The notes beneath the pieces were generated by a model. It worked only from the letters and a program-made list of their open reading frames with translations, did no database searches and was not told the DNA's origin. Position numbers and translations under genes: made by a program. DNA of 63,988 nt from Bacillota bacterium (GTDB lineage Bacteria; Bacillota; Clostridia; DSM-8532), in assembly GCA_023411795.1 (NCBI GenBank), contig JAEYOK010000022.1, positions 1-63,988 of the forward strand, in the 5' to 3' direction. Below, in pieces: positions 43,110-53,007 of the stretch; the stretch's first letter is position 1, and each line of letters opens with the position of its first letter.

Positions 43110-44816
43110 TTAAAAAGAAATTTTTGCATTAATCGCTCTTATCTTTTCAATGGGCAATTTTATGGTTTTCCGATCATAAGTAATTAACCCGTTTAACTCG
43201 TCCTCCACATCAGTCAGCTGAGTATAGACTGCCGCGCAAAGTCCCTGTTCCTTTGCCGGAATAATCTCATTTTCATAGAGGTTCCTATAAGCTTCCAGGA
43301 AAGCTTCTTCAGATTCGAACCTCTTGTAGCCGAAATCCTTTTCATTAAAGCTATGCCCGTTTATACGAAAGTTATAACCTCCAAATTCGGATAAAATAAC
43401 CGCCCGGTTTAGTTTATCCTTCTTAAAGACATATTTTTTAAAATAAACATGAAGGCTTTTTATGTCTCCGATAAACTGATCATGCCAACCGCTGGCATGG
43501 TCAATGGTTCTGGTCGTATCCAATTTTTGAATCCTCTTGACAGCCTCCTTTGCATCAAACTGACCCCACCCTTCATTAAACGGAACCCACATTGCAATTG
43601 ACACCGAATTGTATAAGTGATTAATCATCTCATCAAGCTCCCGGTAGTATTGAATGCGGCCCTCTTCTTCTTCACGGGCGAACCTCTTATAGTTATTGTC
43701 TTTAATATGTTTTCCCGTCATCACAGGAGAAGTAATAGTCATAAACCGGTAGTCTCCACCACCGTTTATCATGTCTTGCCAAACCAGCATACCAATTCGA
43801 TCACAGTGATAATACCAGCGAAGCGGCTCGATTTTAATATGCTTTCTTAACATGTTAAAACCCATATCCTTGGCAGTTTGTATGTCAAATATCATAGCTT
43901 CATCGCTCGGTGCGGTATACATGCCATCACTATAATAGCCCTGATCCAAAAGTCCGTTGTGGAAATATGGCTCGTTATTTAAAAATAACCGCTTTACCCC
44001 GTCTTTATCGGGCTCTATCGAGAATTTTCGCATGCCGAAATAGCTCTTTACCAAGTCCTCCCCCATCTTAATTTTCAAATCATAAATATGAGGGTTTTCA
44101 GGTGTCCAGGGAATAAATGATGGCATACTTATCTTGGTTAGCGTATTGGACATAAATGTTATAACGTCTGAGGCAATATGGGCACAACATTCGTATGAAC
44201 CCTGGGCTATAACCGTCAGTTCCACGGCGCTTTCATCAAACAACGGGGTTATGCGCAACCCGATGATATATTCCGCCGGTACACTTTCCAGCCAGACAGT
44301 TTGCCATATACCGCTTTGGGCAGTATACCAGATGCCTCCGCGCTTACTTTTTTGTTTGCCTCGGGAATGATATGAAGTATCACTATAATCCCGAACCTTC
44401 ACCAGAATTGTGTTTTCTTCCTGTAAGCTTGAGGTAATATCAGCGCTAAAGGGCGTATAGCCTCCGACATGGGTACATACCTCAATTCCATTTATAAATA
44501 CGGTTGCCACCTGATCAACAGCGCCGAAATGTATAAGCACACGCCCTATATTAAAATCCTCGGGTAGAATAAATACACGTTGATACCATAATGTTTGTGT
44601 AGGAGAAAGAGAACGTTTTACCCCGCTTAGTTCACATTCTGGCGAGAAGGGCACGAGAATTTCTCCGTCAAAGTTATCCGGAAGATTCTCAGATTCGGTA
44701 ATGGCATAGTTCCAGATACCGTTTAAATTAAAGTAGCTCTCCCTTACCATCTGTGGACGCGGATATTCCGGTAAAATATTGGACTTATCAAGCTTTTCTC
44801 CCCATATTGTTTTCAT
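43110..44816 (-). CDS. GH2-family glycoside hydrolase
   Basis: A 568-residue glycosidase with the GH2 plan: an N-terminal sugar-binding sandwich (residues 1-170), an immunoglobulin-like domain and a TIM barrel. The acid/base glutamate is in MWVPFNEGWGQF near residue 415 and the nucleophile in VILSEFGGYNF near 477. It is shorter than LacZ, in the range of beta-glucuronidase-like and unclassified GH2 enzymes. No signal peptide is seen, so it acts inside the cell, probably on a sugar brought in by the adjacent transporter, whose gene it overlaps by 29 bases. Confidence 0.9.
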   Translation of the reverse strand: MKTIWGEKLDKSNILPEYPRPQMVRESYFNLNGIWNYAITESENLPDNFDGEILVPFSPECELSGVKRSLSPTQTLWYQRVFILPEDFNIGRVLIHFGAVDQVATVFINGIEVCTHVGGYTPFSADITSSLQEENTILVKVRDYSDTSYHSRGKQKSKRGGIWYTAQSGIWQTVWLESVPAEYIIGLRITPLFDESAVELTVIAQGSYECCAHIASDVITFMSNTLTKISMPSFIPWTPENPHIYDLKIKMGEDLVKSYFGMRKFSIEPDKDGVKRLFLNNEPYFHNGLLDQGYYSDGMYTAPSDEAMIFDIQTAKDMGFNMLRKHIKIEPLRWYYHCDRIGMLVWQDMINGGGDYRFMTITSPVMTGKHIKDNNYKRFAREEEEGRIQYYRELDEMINHLYNSVSIAMWVPFNEGWGQFDAKEAVKRIQKLDTTRTIDHASGWHDQFIGDIKSLHVYFKKYVFKKDKLNRAVILSEFGGYNFRINGHSFNEKDFGYKRFESEEAFLEAYRNLYENEIIPAKEQGLCAAVYTQLTDVEDELNGLITYDRKTIKLPIEKIRAINAKISF

Positions 44817-46083
44817 GGCTTTGTCTCCGTTTCAAAAATATAATTGGGATTACCGCAAGCAGTAAAACAACTGCTGATGCAAGGAAGATAGCCGGTGTAG
44901 GTACATTTTTTACCACACCCAAATCAATGTATGTGCTGTTGCTGTTCTTAATAACTGCAGCTCCGATAAAAGGTCCGGTCACCATGGGTAACAGAACAGC
45001 AAAAATCATGCGGATGCCTTGAAAAAGTCCGACTTTGTCAACCGGTGTATAATCCCGCACAGTTGCAGACAGGGTTGCCGACACAAGCATAAAACCTGAC
45101 ATCATAATTGTACCTGTTATAATAACTTCGAGTATTGAACGGGAAAAAAACATACCGGTGAGCCCTAAAAGCATGACAATAACAGCAGGTAAGGCAAATT
45201 TAAGCTTACCGATTCTATCGATAAAATTACCACCGATTACACTTACCACCGAAGCTATAATCAGCACAATACCCAGCACGATTGCATAGTTACTGATATT
45301 TAAGTAATTCTGAAGATATATAATAAGATATGGAAAGAAAACCTGCACAGCAATTGAAAACAGGCCAAAAGCACAAAGAGCAGTATACAATAAGGGATTG
45401 CCCCGTATTACCGCAGGCTTGAAACCATAGATTAGGTTAGCAAAATAATTGTCATTCTTTTTCTCAATCTTACTTTCTTGAAGGAGAAAAACTGAGATTA
45501 TTCCCGTAATTGTTGCAAGTGCTCCAAATATAGCGAAAAACTCTTTCCATTTACCTGCCTGAGTCATTGAGTCAAATGCGCCGAAAATAACCAGCATGGA
45601 AATCATGGGCAGAATAGTAAGAACCGATTCGACCCTTCCTCTGTTTTCCTTGTCTGTTATATCAGTGATGTAGGCGTTAAAGGCTGCATCATTGGCACTC
45701 GAGCCGAAGAACGTCATTATACAGTCCATTATAATAAGAATTGTAGCCGCCGCTGAGGTAGCATTTAAGGCAGGAAACCACATCTTTATATTATCCACAC
45801 TAATAAAGCCAAAGGCCATGGTGGATAAGCCCCACAATATGTATCCTCCGCAAATAAATATCTTGCGTTTCCCCACTCTATCAGAAAGCGCTCCCATAAG
45901 CAGAGTAGTTAGAGTGGCAACAATTGCGCTGGCAGCTACCATTATTGCAATATTGTTTGGATCAGTAGAGATTGTGTTATAAAGGTAAACATTGAAGTAC
46001 ATATTCTCAATTGTCCACGCAAATTGCCCTGCCAATCCAATGAGTAGAAAGGAAGCCCAAACTTTTTTTGTAAGCTTATTCAT
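44788..46083 (-). CDS. MFS transporter (probable glycoside importer)
   Basis: A 431-residue major facilitator with 12 predicted helices. The loop 2-3 motif GALSDRVGKRKIF near residue 64 and DNKENRG-like DITDKENRGR near 143 are typical of MFS sugar carriers. It precedes the GH2 gene and overlaps it by 29 bases, so the two form a transport-and-hydrolysis operon. The substrate is unknown. Confidence 0.88.
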   Translation of the reverse strand: MNKLTKKVWASFLLIGLAGQFAWTIENMYFNVYLYNTISTDPNNIAIMVAASAIVATLTTLLMGALSDRVGKRKIFICGGYILWGLSTMAFGFISVDNIKMWFPALNATSAAATILIIMDCIMTFFGSSANDAAFNAYITDITDKENRGRVESVLTILPMISMLVIFGAFDSMTQAGKWKEFFAIFGALATITGIISVFLLQESKIEKKNDNYFANLIYGFKPAVIRGNPLLYTALCAFGLFSIAVQVFFPYLIIYLQNYLNISNYAIVLGIVLIIASVVSVIGGNFIDRIGKLKFALPAVIVMLLGLTGMFFSRSILEVIITGTIMMSGFMLVSATLSATVRDYTPVDKVGLFQGIRMIFAVLLPMVTGPFIGAAVIKNSNSTYIDLGVVKNVPTPAIFLASAVVLLLAVIPIIFLKRRQSHENNMGRKA

Positions 46084-46310
46084 AATAATTTCCTTTCATT
46101 TAGTTACTCTGTATATCAACAATATTTTATCACAAATCAACATTAATTTTTTAAGTAGACAATGACAAAAAATCCTCATTTATGCATTAGCTACAGAAAA
46201 GATTAACAAATTATATCGAGTGTAACAAAAACTACATTCAAAAAACCGTCCGATGCATGAAACATGATTTTTTCGACATGAAAGATTGTCTATATGGTTA
46301 TTGATTCTCT

Positions 46311-46363
46311 ACTAAATGAAACTGGCAGACAATCTAAGCGATTATCTGCCAGTTTCATTTAGT
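46311..46363. terminator. 19-bp perfect inverted repeat after the adhesin gene
   Basis: Arms ACTAAATGAAACTGGCAGA (46311-46329) and its exact complement (46345-46363) enclose 15 bases with an inner ATC/GAT pairing. It lies 24 bases after the adhesin stop codon. It may end that transcript, although the T-run is weak. The rest of the 46084-46386 gap shows no gene. Confidence 0.6.
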
Positions 46364-46386
46364 TAATTCATTTTACTTCATTGTGA

Positions 46387-49300
46387 TTATTCTTCTTCCT
46401 CTTTTTTGGATTTTCTTCCAAAGTAGAGTCCTAGAGCTATTAGTGATCCGCCAAACAGCTGTGGTACTGTTACTATAGGTAGTCCTGTTTGTGGTAGGAT
46501 ATCTCCGTCCTGAGGAACCTCCTCATCTAGGATTGGTTCTTCCGGTGTTCCCTCCGGGATCACTTCATTCTCAAACTCTTCTTCCTCAGGCTCATCAACA
46601 GCAGTCTTATATACATACACTACTGTAACGGTTCCATTTATGAAGGTTCCGGTGGCGTTAGCGGGAACCGCTGTGAGGGTATAGCTCGGTATATCTCTTG
46701 CTGCAGTCTGATAGCTTGTTCCTACAGAACCGCTGAGCTCATATCCGGTGGATAATACGCCTCCGTCTTCATCAACAAACTGAACTCGTACAGTACCCTG
46801 TGATGTGGGCGGATTGTCTGAAGGAACCGTATCAGGAATTCTTGCTATCGCAATCGCACTATCTGAAGCAGTTACAGGATATCCCAGTTCAGGATCATAC
46901 TCTTCCGCCATTACGGAGAATGAACTTTCTCTATAAGCTACCGGAGGTTCATAATAGCTACCCATGTAATATCCGGTTGCCGTAGCGGTGTTATTGTAGG
47001 TACCGGCTCTGTTTACGGTTACTGTATAACTGATATGTTTGACTGCACCGGGCGCCATAGTATCAGCTACATAGCGTTCAAACACGCCATCTTCCAGCTT
47101 GGTCCAGCCTTCCGAATATACATAGTTCACTCCGTCAAGGTCCATTTCATCAACTACCGAAACATTACGTAATGTTCTGTTACCGGTATTCTTGATTTCT
47201 AGCTGGTAGCTGAAGGTTCCTGTTCCGCCTGACAGCACGATGCTTGGAGTATTGGTTGTCTTAATTAATTCCAGCTCAGGCATATCCTCTGTTCTTGTGT
47301 TTGTGATAACAATCTCTTGCTCCAGATTCTCTGTACTGAAGGTTATATTATCACTGCTGTAGGATACCTCATACTCCTCTGCCGGGTCTACTTCCTCAAC
47401 GCTGTAGGTATTATTCACATTCAGATTATTAAGTTCTACCGTCCAGGAATTTTCGTTGTTGAGGACCATAGTTGTTTCCTCTGGTTTGCCATTGACAATC
47501 AGCCTTACCTCAATCTCATCCGGAGTATAATCTTCTCCTTCCCAAACCTTACTGATTATAAGGGTGCCTTTTTCAGGGGTATAAATATTTCTGATGGTTA
47601 TTTCGGCTGTTTCACCTTTTATCAGTGTTGGAGTGGTAAGGTTTTCTACCCGGTACAGCACACTGTTTTCAAAGGCCTGCTCTATTGCAGAGTATCTGTA
47701 TGGAACTCCTCCGGGGCCGTAGAGCTCAAGTCCTGTTACTGTATCTGTCCAGCCGTTTTCATCATTCAGTGTCAAGGTTCTAACCCACCCGCTGTCACTA
47801 TTCTCACCATAGCTTCTTCTAAGTGATACTGTAATCTCGTCTGCTATAGGGCCGTCGTCTTCCCATACTTTGGAAACCTTTATTGCGCCGGTCTCAGGAA
47901 TATAGGTGTTGGTGATGGTTATTGAGCCTTCAGGCACTGAACCATTAACCTTACTCGGCGTATAGGATTCAGAACCGCTGAAGCCGGTACTGTAATTATC
48001 CACTGCAGCTTCTACAATTGTATACTCTGCGCCCAGTTCAAGATCAACGAATGTATGGCTTCCCGTAAATGCTGCTTCTGTCAGGAAGACCCCATTCTTG
48101 TAAAGCTTCACTGTTACGCTGTCTGGCTGTTTGTCTGAAGGATTGTTGCCGTGATTCCATTCCTTATATACTGTGAGGCTTCCCTTCGGATCAGTATAGG
48201 TGTTGGTTACGGTAAACGCTCCATTAGGATTATCATTGTCCAGCACTACAAATTCATTGTCAATTGATGTGGTATAGAATAGAATTCCATATTCTTCTAC
48301 GAAATATGTTACCACTTTTTCACCATCACTGAGCTCAAGATCATAGAATGTATGTGAGAAACTACCTCTGGTGAGAGTTACAGTGTCTACCACAAATATT
48401 CCATCACCTGTTGTATTTTCTGTTCCCTCTACTCTTTTCTTAAGCGTAATGGTTGCATTGGCAGGCAAATCTGCTTCAGGATTGTTTAGGTCTACCCATT
48501 CTTTTGTTACTGTAATAGTACCCTTTGCATAGGTGTTTGTCAGGTTAAGCGTACCTTTCCGATTGATATTGTCCAATACAACCGATGTATTTCCGCTAAG
48601 CCTATAGTTAACAAGCTTTCCGCTGTCATCGCTTTCGGTTACGGTATAGGTTCCGCTAAGAGGCAGACCATTGAAGGTGTATGTCCAGCCATTATCATCA
48701 GAAAGTACTGCCGTGAGAGGTTCAATCGCGACATTTGTAAGAGTTATGGTTATAGAATTCGGTCTGATCTCATCTATAGATACTCCTCTGTCTGCCCACG
48801 TCTTATTTACCGTGATTTCACCGGTGGGATTGCTGAAGTAATTGGTAATAACTATGGTTCCATTCCTTTCCCCATCCTTAACCAAGGTTACCGGATTAGA
48901 TGTATATCCGGTTGTGTAATCGGATACTGAAACTTCCTCAACACTATAGGTACCAAAATCCAGCTCTGTCAGTTTCTTTTTCCAACCTTCACTAGCTTCC
49001 AAAGTTACGCTGGCAAAAGGTTCTTCAGCATTATCTTTATATACATTAACAGTAATATCATCCGGGCGGAATCTGCGATCGCCATTCTCGCCTTCCCACA
49101 CCTTAATAATTTCCAAGGTAGCAGTAGGTACTACATATCTGTTTGTAAAAGTAATTGATTCTGTGCGGTCACCATTTGTTACCACAGCGTTCTTTGTTTC
49201 GGCATCCACTACATAATCCTTTGGAACAATCTCTTCAAAGGTATATGTATCGGCAACTGTTGTCTCAAAGACCCCGCTCCAATTGCCGTTTGCGTCCGGC

Positions 49301-51438
49301 TGTATCTCAAGAGTATCTTTTTGTGTACCGGTACTGTCAAACACTTTAAATTGGATGCTTGTCGGTCTGTCGCCCGCTTCGTTGTCATTATCATCCCACA
49401 CCTTGTTTACTGTGATTTCATAAACAGGCTGTTGATATGTATTGGTTATCGTTATTGTCTTATTGAGATTGTCGGGGGTAAATACTACATATTCGGGGCT
49501 ATATTCTGTATTGAAGTCGGCTATTGATGTCTCAACAACACGGTACTCTACTCCGAGCTCAAGGTCAGATATAGATACGCCGGTTGTACTACCCTTCGGT
49601 ATAATATAAGAGCTCTCGCCTACCTTTACCCAATTATTTTCACTTACCTTTTTCTGTAACTCAAAGGTTATGTCGCTTGCAGGTTCACTCTCTCCCCACA
49701 GCTTAGTAACTGTCAAGGTACCTTTCGGCGCATATGTATTGATAAAGGTTACTTTTTTCATCTCATTGATGTTACCTTGTGTGAAGACTACTGTTTTGAC
49801 CATGTCATATGTCCAGTGAACCGGCATGGGTGTTGGTACTCTTTCTTCTACACTAAGAGTTGCCTTGCCGTTTACATACATGTTATATGGCAGCTCCACC
49901 GGTACTTCAACAGAGCGAGACTTATTAGATTCATCTACTGTTATGGTAATATCACTATCGTTTAGCTTAGTTCTGTTAGGACCATAAATATCAAATGTAA
50001 AGGTGTGTTCACCGCTTATCGGGCCGTTTACAACCTTGTTAATCTTGACTACTGCCTGCATAGGCGGAATAGGTTCAAGAGTAAGCCAGCCTTTGTTTGT
50101 AAGTTGGACAGTTACATCACCTATCTCATTATAATAAGGATTATCTCCGGAAACGTTGAATTTAGCATGAGCCGATGCATTGGTTTTGTATTCCTTTGCT
50201 ACGGTTGCATTGTCGCTGATCCTGACTTTAAAAGTTTTTTCATGGATCTTATTTGTATCAAGCGAAGTGCTGTCGTAGGGCATAGTCTTAAACTCGTCGC
50301 CGCCAATAGTCCATGTAATCTTATTGCCTACTTGTGTCAGGCCATCAGGAAGAGGCTCAACAACTTCAAAGCCTTCTCCGATAAAGTCTTCAATGGCTAT
50401 ACCTGTATGTATACCTTCGTTGGTAACACTGGTGGGCTTGGATGAAATCAATGTGTCTATTATCCTTGTGAATGTATCAAAGAGATCTTGTGCACCGTTT
50501 GAGGTAATACTGCTGCCTTCTTCCCAGTATTTGTGGTTAAATGTTGTTTGTGCTGGCCTATATGGTGCAGTGTTTGCCGCGGTTGGCATTAATGTGGCTA
50601 CAGCATAGGCATTGCTTCCAACGCCAAAACCTATGGTATAAATTCTGAGGTCAGATATTTCATTCTTAGCCTTCATAGCCTGTTGTATCGTCCACCATAC
50701 AAAATTAGAACCAGAACTCATATTTCTAGTTCTATTACTGTCTGTATGGTTTGTTAAGCTTGTGTGATAAACTGTGGGTTCACCATCACTCATTAAAATG
50801 ATAACCGGTTTATTGTTATTTACAGTTCTCGCCGCAATGATTTGCTGTGCAATAAGGAAGGCATTTTGAATATTGGTATACCCATCAGCACTTAAACCAC
50901 TAATTGCACTATTGAGTGTATTCGCATTTGTTAAAAATGCACTGCTATTATTGCTCCCAGTTTTCCGGGTAGCACTATCACTATAGCTCACGATTGCCAC
51001 ACGATTTCCGCTAACACTTAGTAAAGATGACACAGCAGCTTTAGCAGCATCTTCCATGGCTTCCAGTTTTGTTTTGGTTTGACCTGCCGGTTTATCATTC
51101 ATTGATTTTGAAACATCAAGTACCAGTACTACATCCAGTTTCTGTCTTTCTCCGGGAATTGAAATCTTATAATCCTGGCCTGTAGCTCGCAGTTTTATTG
51201 TAAATTCTCCGGGATTGCTCGAATCCGGTATTACACTCTTGTCTGTCCAGATCTGCCCGTTTCCCAGGCTTGACGGCAGATTGGTTTCACCATCTGCTCC
51301 TATGCTGCCGGCCTTAATCTGTAAACCGGCAGCCAATGCGCTAGCCGATGTCGGGAGCATACCAATTAAAATTGAAGCTACCATTATCAATGAAAAGATT
51401 TTTTTATTAAATAATAATTTGTTTAATTTTACTTTCAT
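46387..51438 (-). CDS. giant LPXTG adhesin: vWA, Cna-B repeats, DUF11-like, MucBP
   Basis: A 1683-residue wall-anchored protein. After a signal peptide (residues 1-37) comes a vWA domain with an intact metal site (DVSKS at 108-112, then the ADGYTN and MSDGEP motifs). Next is a DUF5979-like segment (VVKINKVVNGPISG), then about eight Cna-B modules, each opening with a V-K-x-W pattern (TVTKLWGE, TVNKVWDD, EIIKVWEG, TVNKTWAD, TVTKEWVD, TVYKEWNH, KVSKVWED, IISKVWEG). Then follow a DUF11-like domain, a MucBP-like repeat, an acidic spacer and the LPQTG anchor (1648-1652) with a membrane span. Cna-B modules usually carry intramolecular isopeptide bonds. It resembles pilus tip adhesins. The start is the ATG after AAAGGAG. 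Confidence 0.93.
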   Translation of the reverse strand: MKVKLNKLLFNKKIFSLIMVASILIGMLPTSASALAAGLQIKAGSIGADGETNLPSSLGNGQIWTDKSVIPDSSNPGEFTIKLRATGQDYKISIPGERQKLDVVLVLDVSKSMNDKPAGQTKTKLEAMEDAAKAAVSSLLSVSGNRVAIVSYSDSATRKTGSNNSSAFLTNANTLNSAISGLSADGYTNIQNAFLIAQQIIAARTVNNNKPVIILMSDGEPTVYHTSLTNHTDSNRTRNMSSGSNFVWWTIQQAMKAKNEISDLRIYTIGFGVGSNAYAVATLMPTAANTAPYRPAQTTFNHKYWEEGSSITSNGAQDLFDTFTRIIDTLISSKPTSVTNEGIHTGIAIEDFIGEGFEVVEPLPDGLTQVGNKITWTIGGDEFKTMPYDSTSLDTNKIHEKTFKVRISDNATVAKEYKTNASAHAKFNVSGDNPYYNEIGDVTVQLTNKGWLTLEPIPPMQAVVKINKVVNGPISGEHTFTFDIYGPNRTKLNDSDITITVDESNKSRSVEVPVELPYNMYVNGKATLSVEERVPTPMPVHWTYDMVKTVVFTQGNINEMKKVTFINTYAPKGTLTVTKLWGESEPASDITFELQKKVSENNWVKVGESSYIIPKGSTTGVSISDLELGVEYRVVETSIADFNTEYSPEYVVFTPDNLNKTITITNTYQQPVYEITVNKVWDDNDNEAGDRPTSIQFKVFDSTGTQKDTLEIQPDANGNWSGVFETTVADTYTFEEIVPKDYVVDAETKNAVVTNGDRTESITFTNRYVVPTATLEIIKVWEGENGDRRFRPDDITVNVYKDNAEEPFASVTLEASEGWKKKLTELDFGTYSVEEVSVSDYTTGYTSNPVTLVKDGERNGTIVITNYFSNPTGEITVNKTWADRGVSIDEIRPNSITITLTNVAIEPLTAVLSDDNGWTYTFNGLPLSGTYTVTESDDSGKLVNYRLSGNTSVVLDNINRKGTLNLTNTYAKGTITVTKEWVDLNNPEADLPANATITLKKRVEGTENTTGDGIFVVDTVTLTRGSFSHTFYDLELSDGEKVVTYFVEEYGILFYTTSIDNEFVVLDNDNPNGAFTVTNTYTDPKGSLTVYKEWNHGNNPSDKQPDSVTVKLYKNGVFLTEAAFTGSHTFVDLELGAEYTIVEAAVDNYSTGFSGSESYTPSKVNGSVPEGSITITNTYIPETGAIKVSKVWEDDGPIADEITVSLRRSYGENSDSGWVRTLTLNDENGWTDTVTGLELYGPGGVPYRYSAIEQAFENSVLYRVENLTTPTLIKGETAEITIRNIYTPEKGTLIISKVWEGEDYTPDEIEVRLIVNGKPEETTMVLNNENSWTVELNNLNVNNTYSVEEVDPAEEYEVSYSSDNITFSTENLEQEIVITNTRTEDMPELELIKTTNTPSIVLSGGTGTFSYQLEIKNTGNRTLRNVSVVDEMDLDGVNYVYSEGWTKLEDGVFERYVADTMAPGAVKHISYTVTVNRAGTYNNTATATGYYMGSYYEPPVAYRESSFSVMAEEYDPELGYPVTASDSAIAIARIPDTVPSDNPPTSQGTVRVQFVDEDGGVLSTGYELSGSVGTSYQTAARDIPSYTLTAVPANATGTFINGTVTVVYVYKTAVDEPEEEEFENEVIPEGTPEEPILDEEVPQDGDILPQTGLPIVTVPQLFGGSLIALGLYFGRKSKKEEEE

Positions 51439-51567
51439 TATTACTCTTCTCTCCTTTACAAGTTTTATCAAATTTTACAATCGTTTATCATTATATATTG
51501 CTTTACTTAAGGAAATTATATTAATCTGCTGTGACATCTGCGCGTAAATTTCCGTTCCGTTTCCGTG

Positions 51568-51595
51568 ACAAAAAAAAAGTGCCTGCCAGCACTTT
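51568..51595 (-). terminator. intrinsic terminator after the BTAD regulator gene
   Basis: Minus-strand stem AAAGTGC/GCACTTT with a six-base loop followed by eight or nine T residues. It lies between the regulator gene and the adhesin gene, so the two are transcribed separately. Confidence 0.85.
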
Positions 51596-51619
51596 CTAAA
51601 AATATAAGCATTATTAATA

Positions 51620-52795
51620 TCAGCTAATTATGTTTTTTAATGATTGTACTTCGTCAACCTGGCTAACGAGAATTTTTACATCCTCCGGATCTAGAATCCT
51701 TTTGAGGACCTTCTCGGCAATTTCCCCACACGCACTCGGAAGAAGCACAGCAAACTGCCAATAGTTCCAGCAGGTTATTGTATCACCTTTTCGCAGCTGT
51801 TGAAGCAATAGCTGCTTTATCTTGTTCATACGCATTTCGTTTTGTGAGTATGTATAGCCTTGTATGGGATTTACAGTTATAACCCCAATACTGGAGCAAA
51901 TTTTTTGCCGCTGACTTGTTCTTCTCTCCATCTCATAAATGGACTTGAATACCTCCGGCTCACAATAAAAGGCTCTTTCATAGCAAACAACTTTTCCAAG
52001 CACATCATTGAAATTGCATTCAACATTTGTTCTGTTCTGGGAAGCCAGAAGCCTTTTATAGATAGCTCTCATCTCTTCTGAAGGCTTGACTCCCATTTCC
52101 CGTTCGTAAAATCCGGTTATATAATCGTAATGCTCAAACGCCTGGCGAAACTCACCGTTCATCATGAATGCCTCAAGAAGATTTATGTGGAATACTTCCT
52201 CGTAAACATCTATTTTTATTGCTTTCTGGCATATGTACATTATTTCATCGTAGGCTTCCCTGGCTTTGAGCAGCTCTATAGTATTCATTACAGTTTTCAG
52301 GTACAACCGCCTGTAATGGTTTCTTGCTGAGTAGACCCAATACTGATTGGTACACTCGGTCAAATAGTCTCCAACGTATAAATCAATAGCTTTATTATAA
52401 TTCTCCAACGCTGCATCCGGTGACTTTTCCTTCTGGGCATCCCCATTTTTTATATATTTCTCAAACATCTCAGCATCTACTTCAATGCTTATCTGGTCAT
52501 TCCACCTGTAGTAACCGTTGATAAACAGAATGGTATTATTGACCTCATCAGCGGCGTCCTCTCCCATAGCTTGTCGTAAGCGGTGCATCTGTTTGCGTAG
52601 GGTGCTGCGGGGGTCGCTATATTCCTCCGAAACCCAGAGGTTATTCATAAGAGATTCGGGTGTAAAAGATCTGTCCTTGTGTGTGAGCATGAACTTAAAA
52701 AGCTCCAAAATCTTTTTTGATCCAGCAGAATTCATAACAAGCGAACTGCCATCCTTAATTACATCAAACCTTCCTAATGTATAAACAGCAAGCAT
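51620..52795 (-). CDS. BTAD/SARP-like transcriptional regulator with GGDEF-like C-terminus
   Basis: A 391-residue regulator. Residues 1-100 form an OmpR-type winged helix (LGRFDVIKDG..., DPRSTLRKQMHRLRQAMG). Residues 100-255 are the helical bacterial transcriptional activation domain (EVDAEMFEKYIKNG..., YVGDYL). The last 120 residues (ICSSIGVITVNP..., GDTITCWNYWQFAVLLP) resemble a degenerate nucleotide-cyclase domain without the GGDEF motif. BTAD regulators often control an adjacent gene; here that is the large adhesin. The start follows AAGGAAGG. Confidence 0.8.
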   Translation of the reverse strand: MLAVYTLGRFDVIKDGSSLVMNSAGSKKILELFKFMLTHKDRSFTPESLMNNLWVSEEYSDPRSTLRKQMHRLRQAMGEDAADEVNNTILFINGYYRWNDQISIEVDAEMFEKYIKNGDAQKEKSPDAALENYNKAIDLYVGDYLTECTNQYWVYSARNHYRRLYLKTVMNTIELLKAREAYDEIMYICQKAIKIDVYEEVFHINLLEAFMMNGEFRQAFEHYDYITGFYEREMGVKPSEEMRAIYKRLLASQNRTNVECNFNDVLGKVVCYERAFYCEPEVFKSIYEMERRTSQRQKICSSIGVITVNPIQGYTYSQNEMRMNKIKQLLLQQLRKGDTITCWNYWQFAVLLPSACGEIAEKVLKRILDPEDVKILVSQVDEVQSLKNIIS

Positions 52796-52916
52796 AATCG
52801 AATCCTTCCTTCACACTCTCTGCGCCATAAATAATAATATAATAGTAGTTTTTTGGTAATTCATATTGTATCATAATTGCTATTTTGTTGAAACAATAAG
52901 TAGAAATTTGAAATAA

Positions 52917-52945
52917 AAAAAACCGTACAGTTTTTAACTACACGG
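52917..52945 (-). terminator. terminator of the disrupted tRNA-Thr gene
   Basis: Minus-strand stem ACCGTGTAGTT/AACTGTACGGT (two wobble pairs) with an A-rich loop, followed by eight T residues. It lies seven bases past the tRNA remnant. Confidence 0.75.
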
Positions 52946-52951
52946 TAATTT

Positions 52952-52991
52952 TGGAGCTGGTGATGCGACTTGAACGCACGACCTGCTGATT
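52952..52991 (-). other. 3' remnant of tRNA-Thr, probable attachment site
   Basis: On the minus strand AATCAGCAGGTCGTGCG, a TTCAAGT loop, CGCAT, CACCAGC, T and CCA match the anticodon-stem 3' strand through acceptor end of a bacterial tRNA-Thr whose 5' end would read GCTGGTG. The 5' half is missing: identity stops in the anticodon loop, a usual crossover point for integrases. With its own terminator on the left, the host flank is to the left and the inserted element to the right. Confidence 0.75.
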
Positions 52992-53007
52992 GTTCATAAG
53001 GTAGTAT

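Noticed and set aside
47317..47826. A 169-codon plus-strand frame inside the adhesin
   Set aside because: It is antisense to the Cna-B repeats and has no ribosome site; repetitive coding DNA often leaves long antisense frames.
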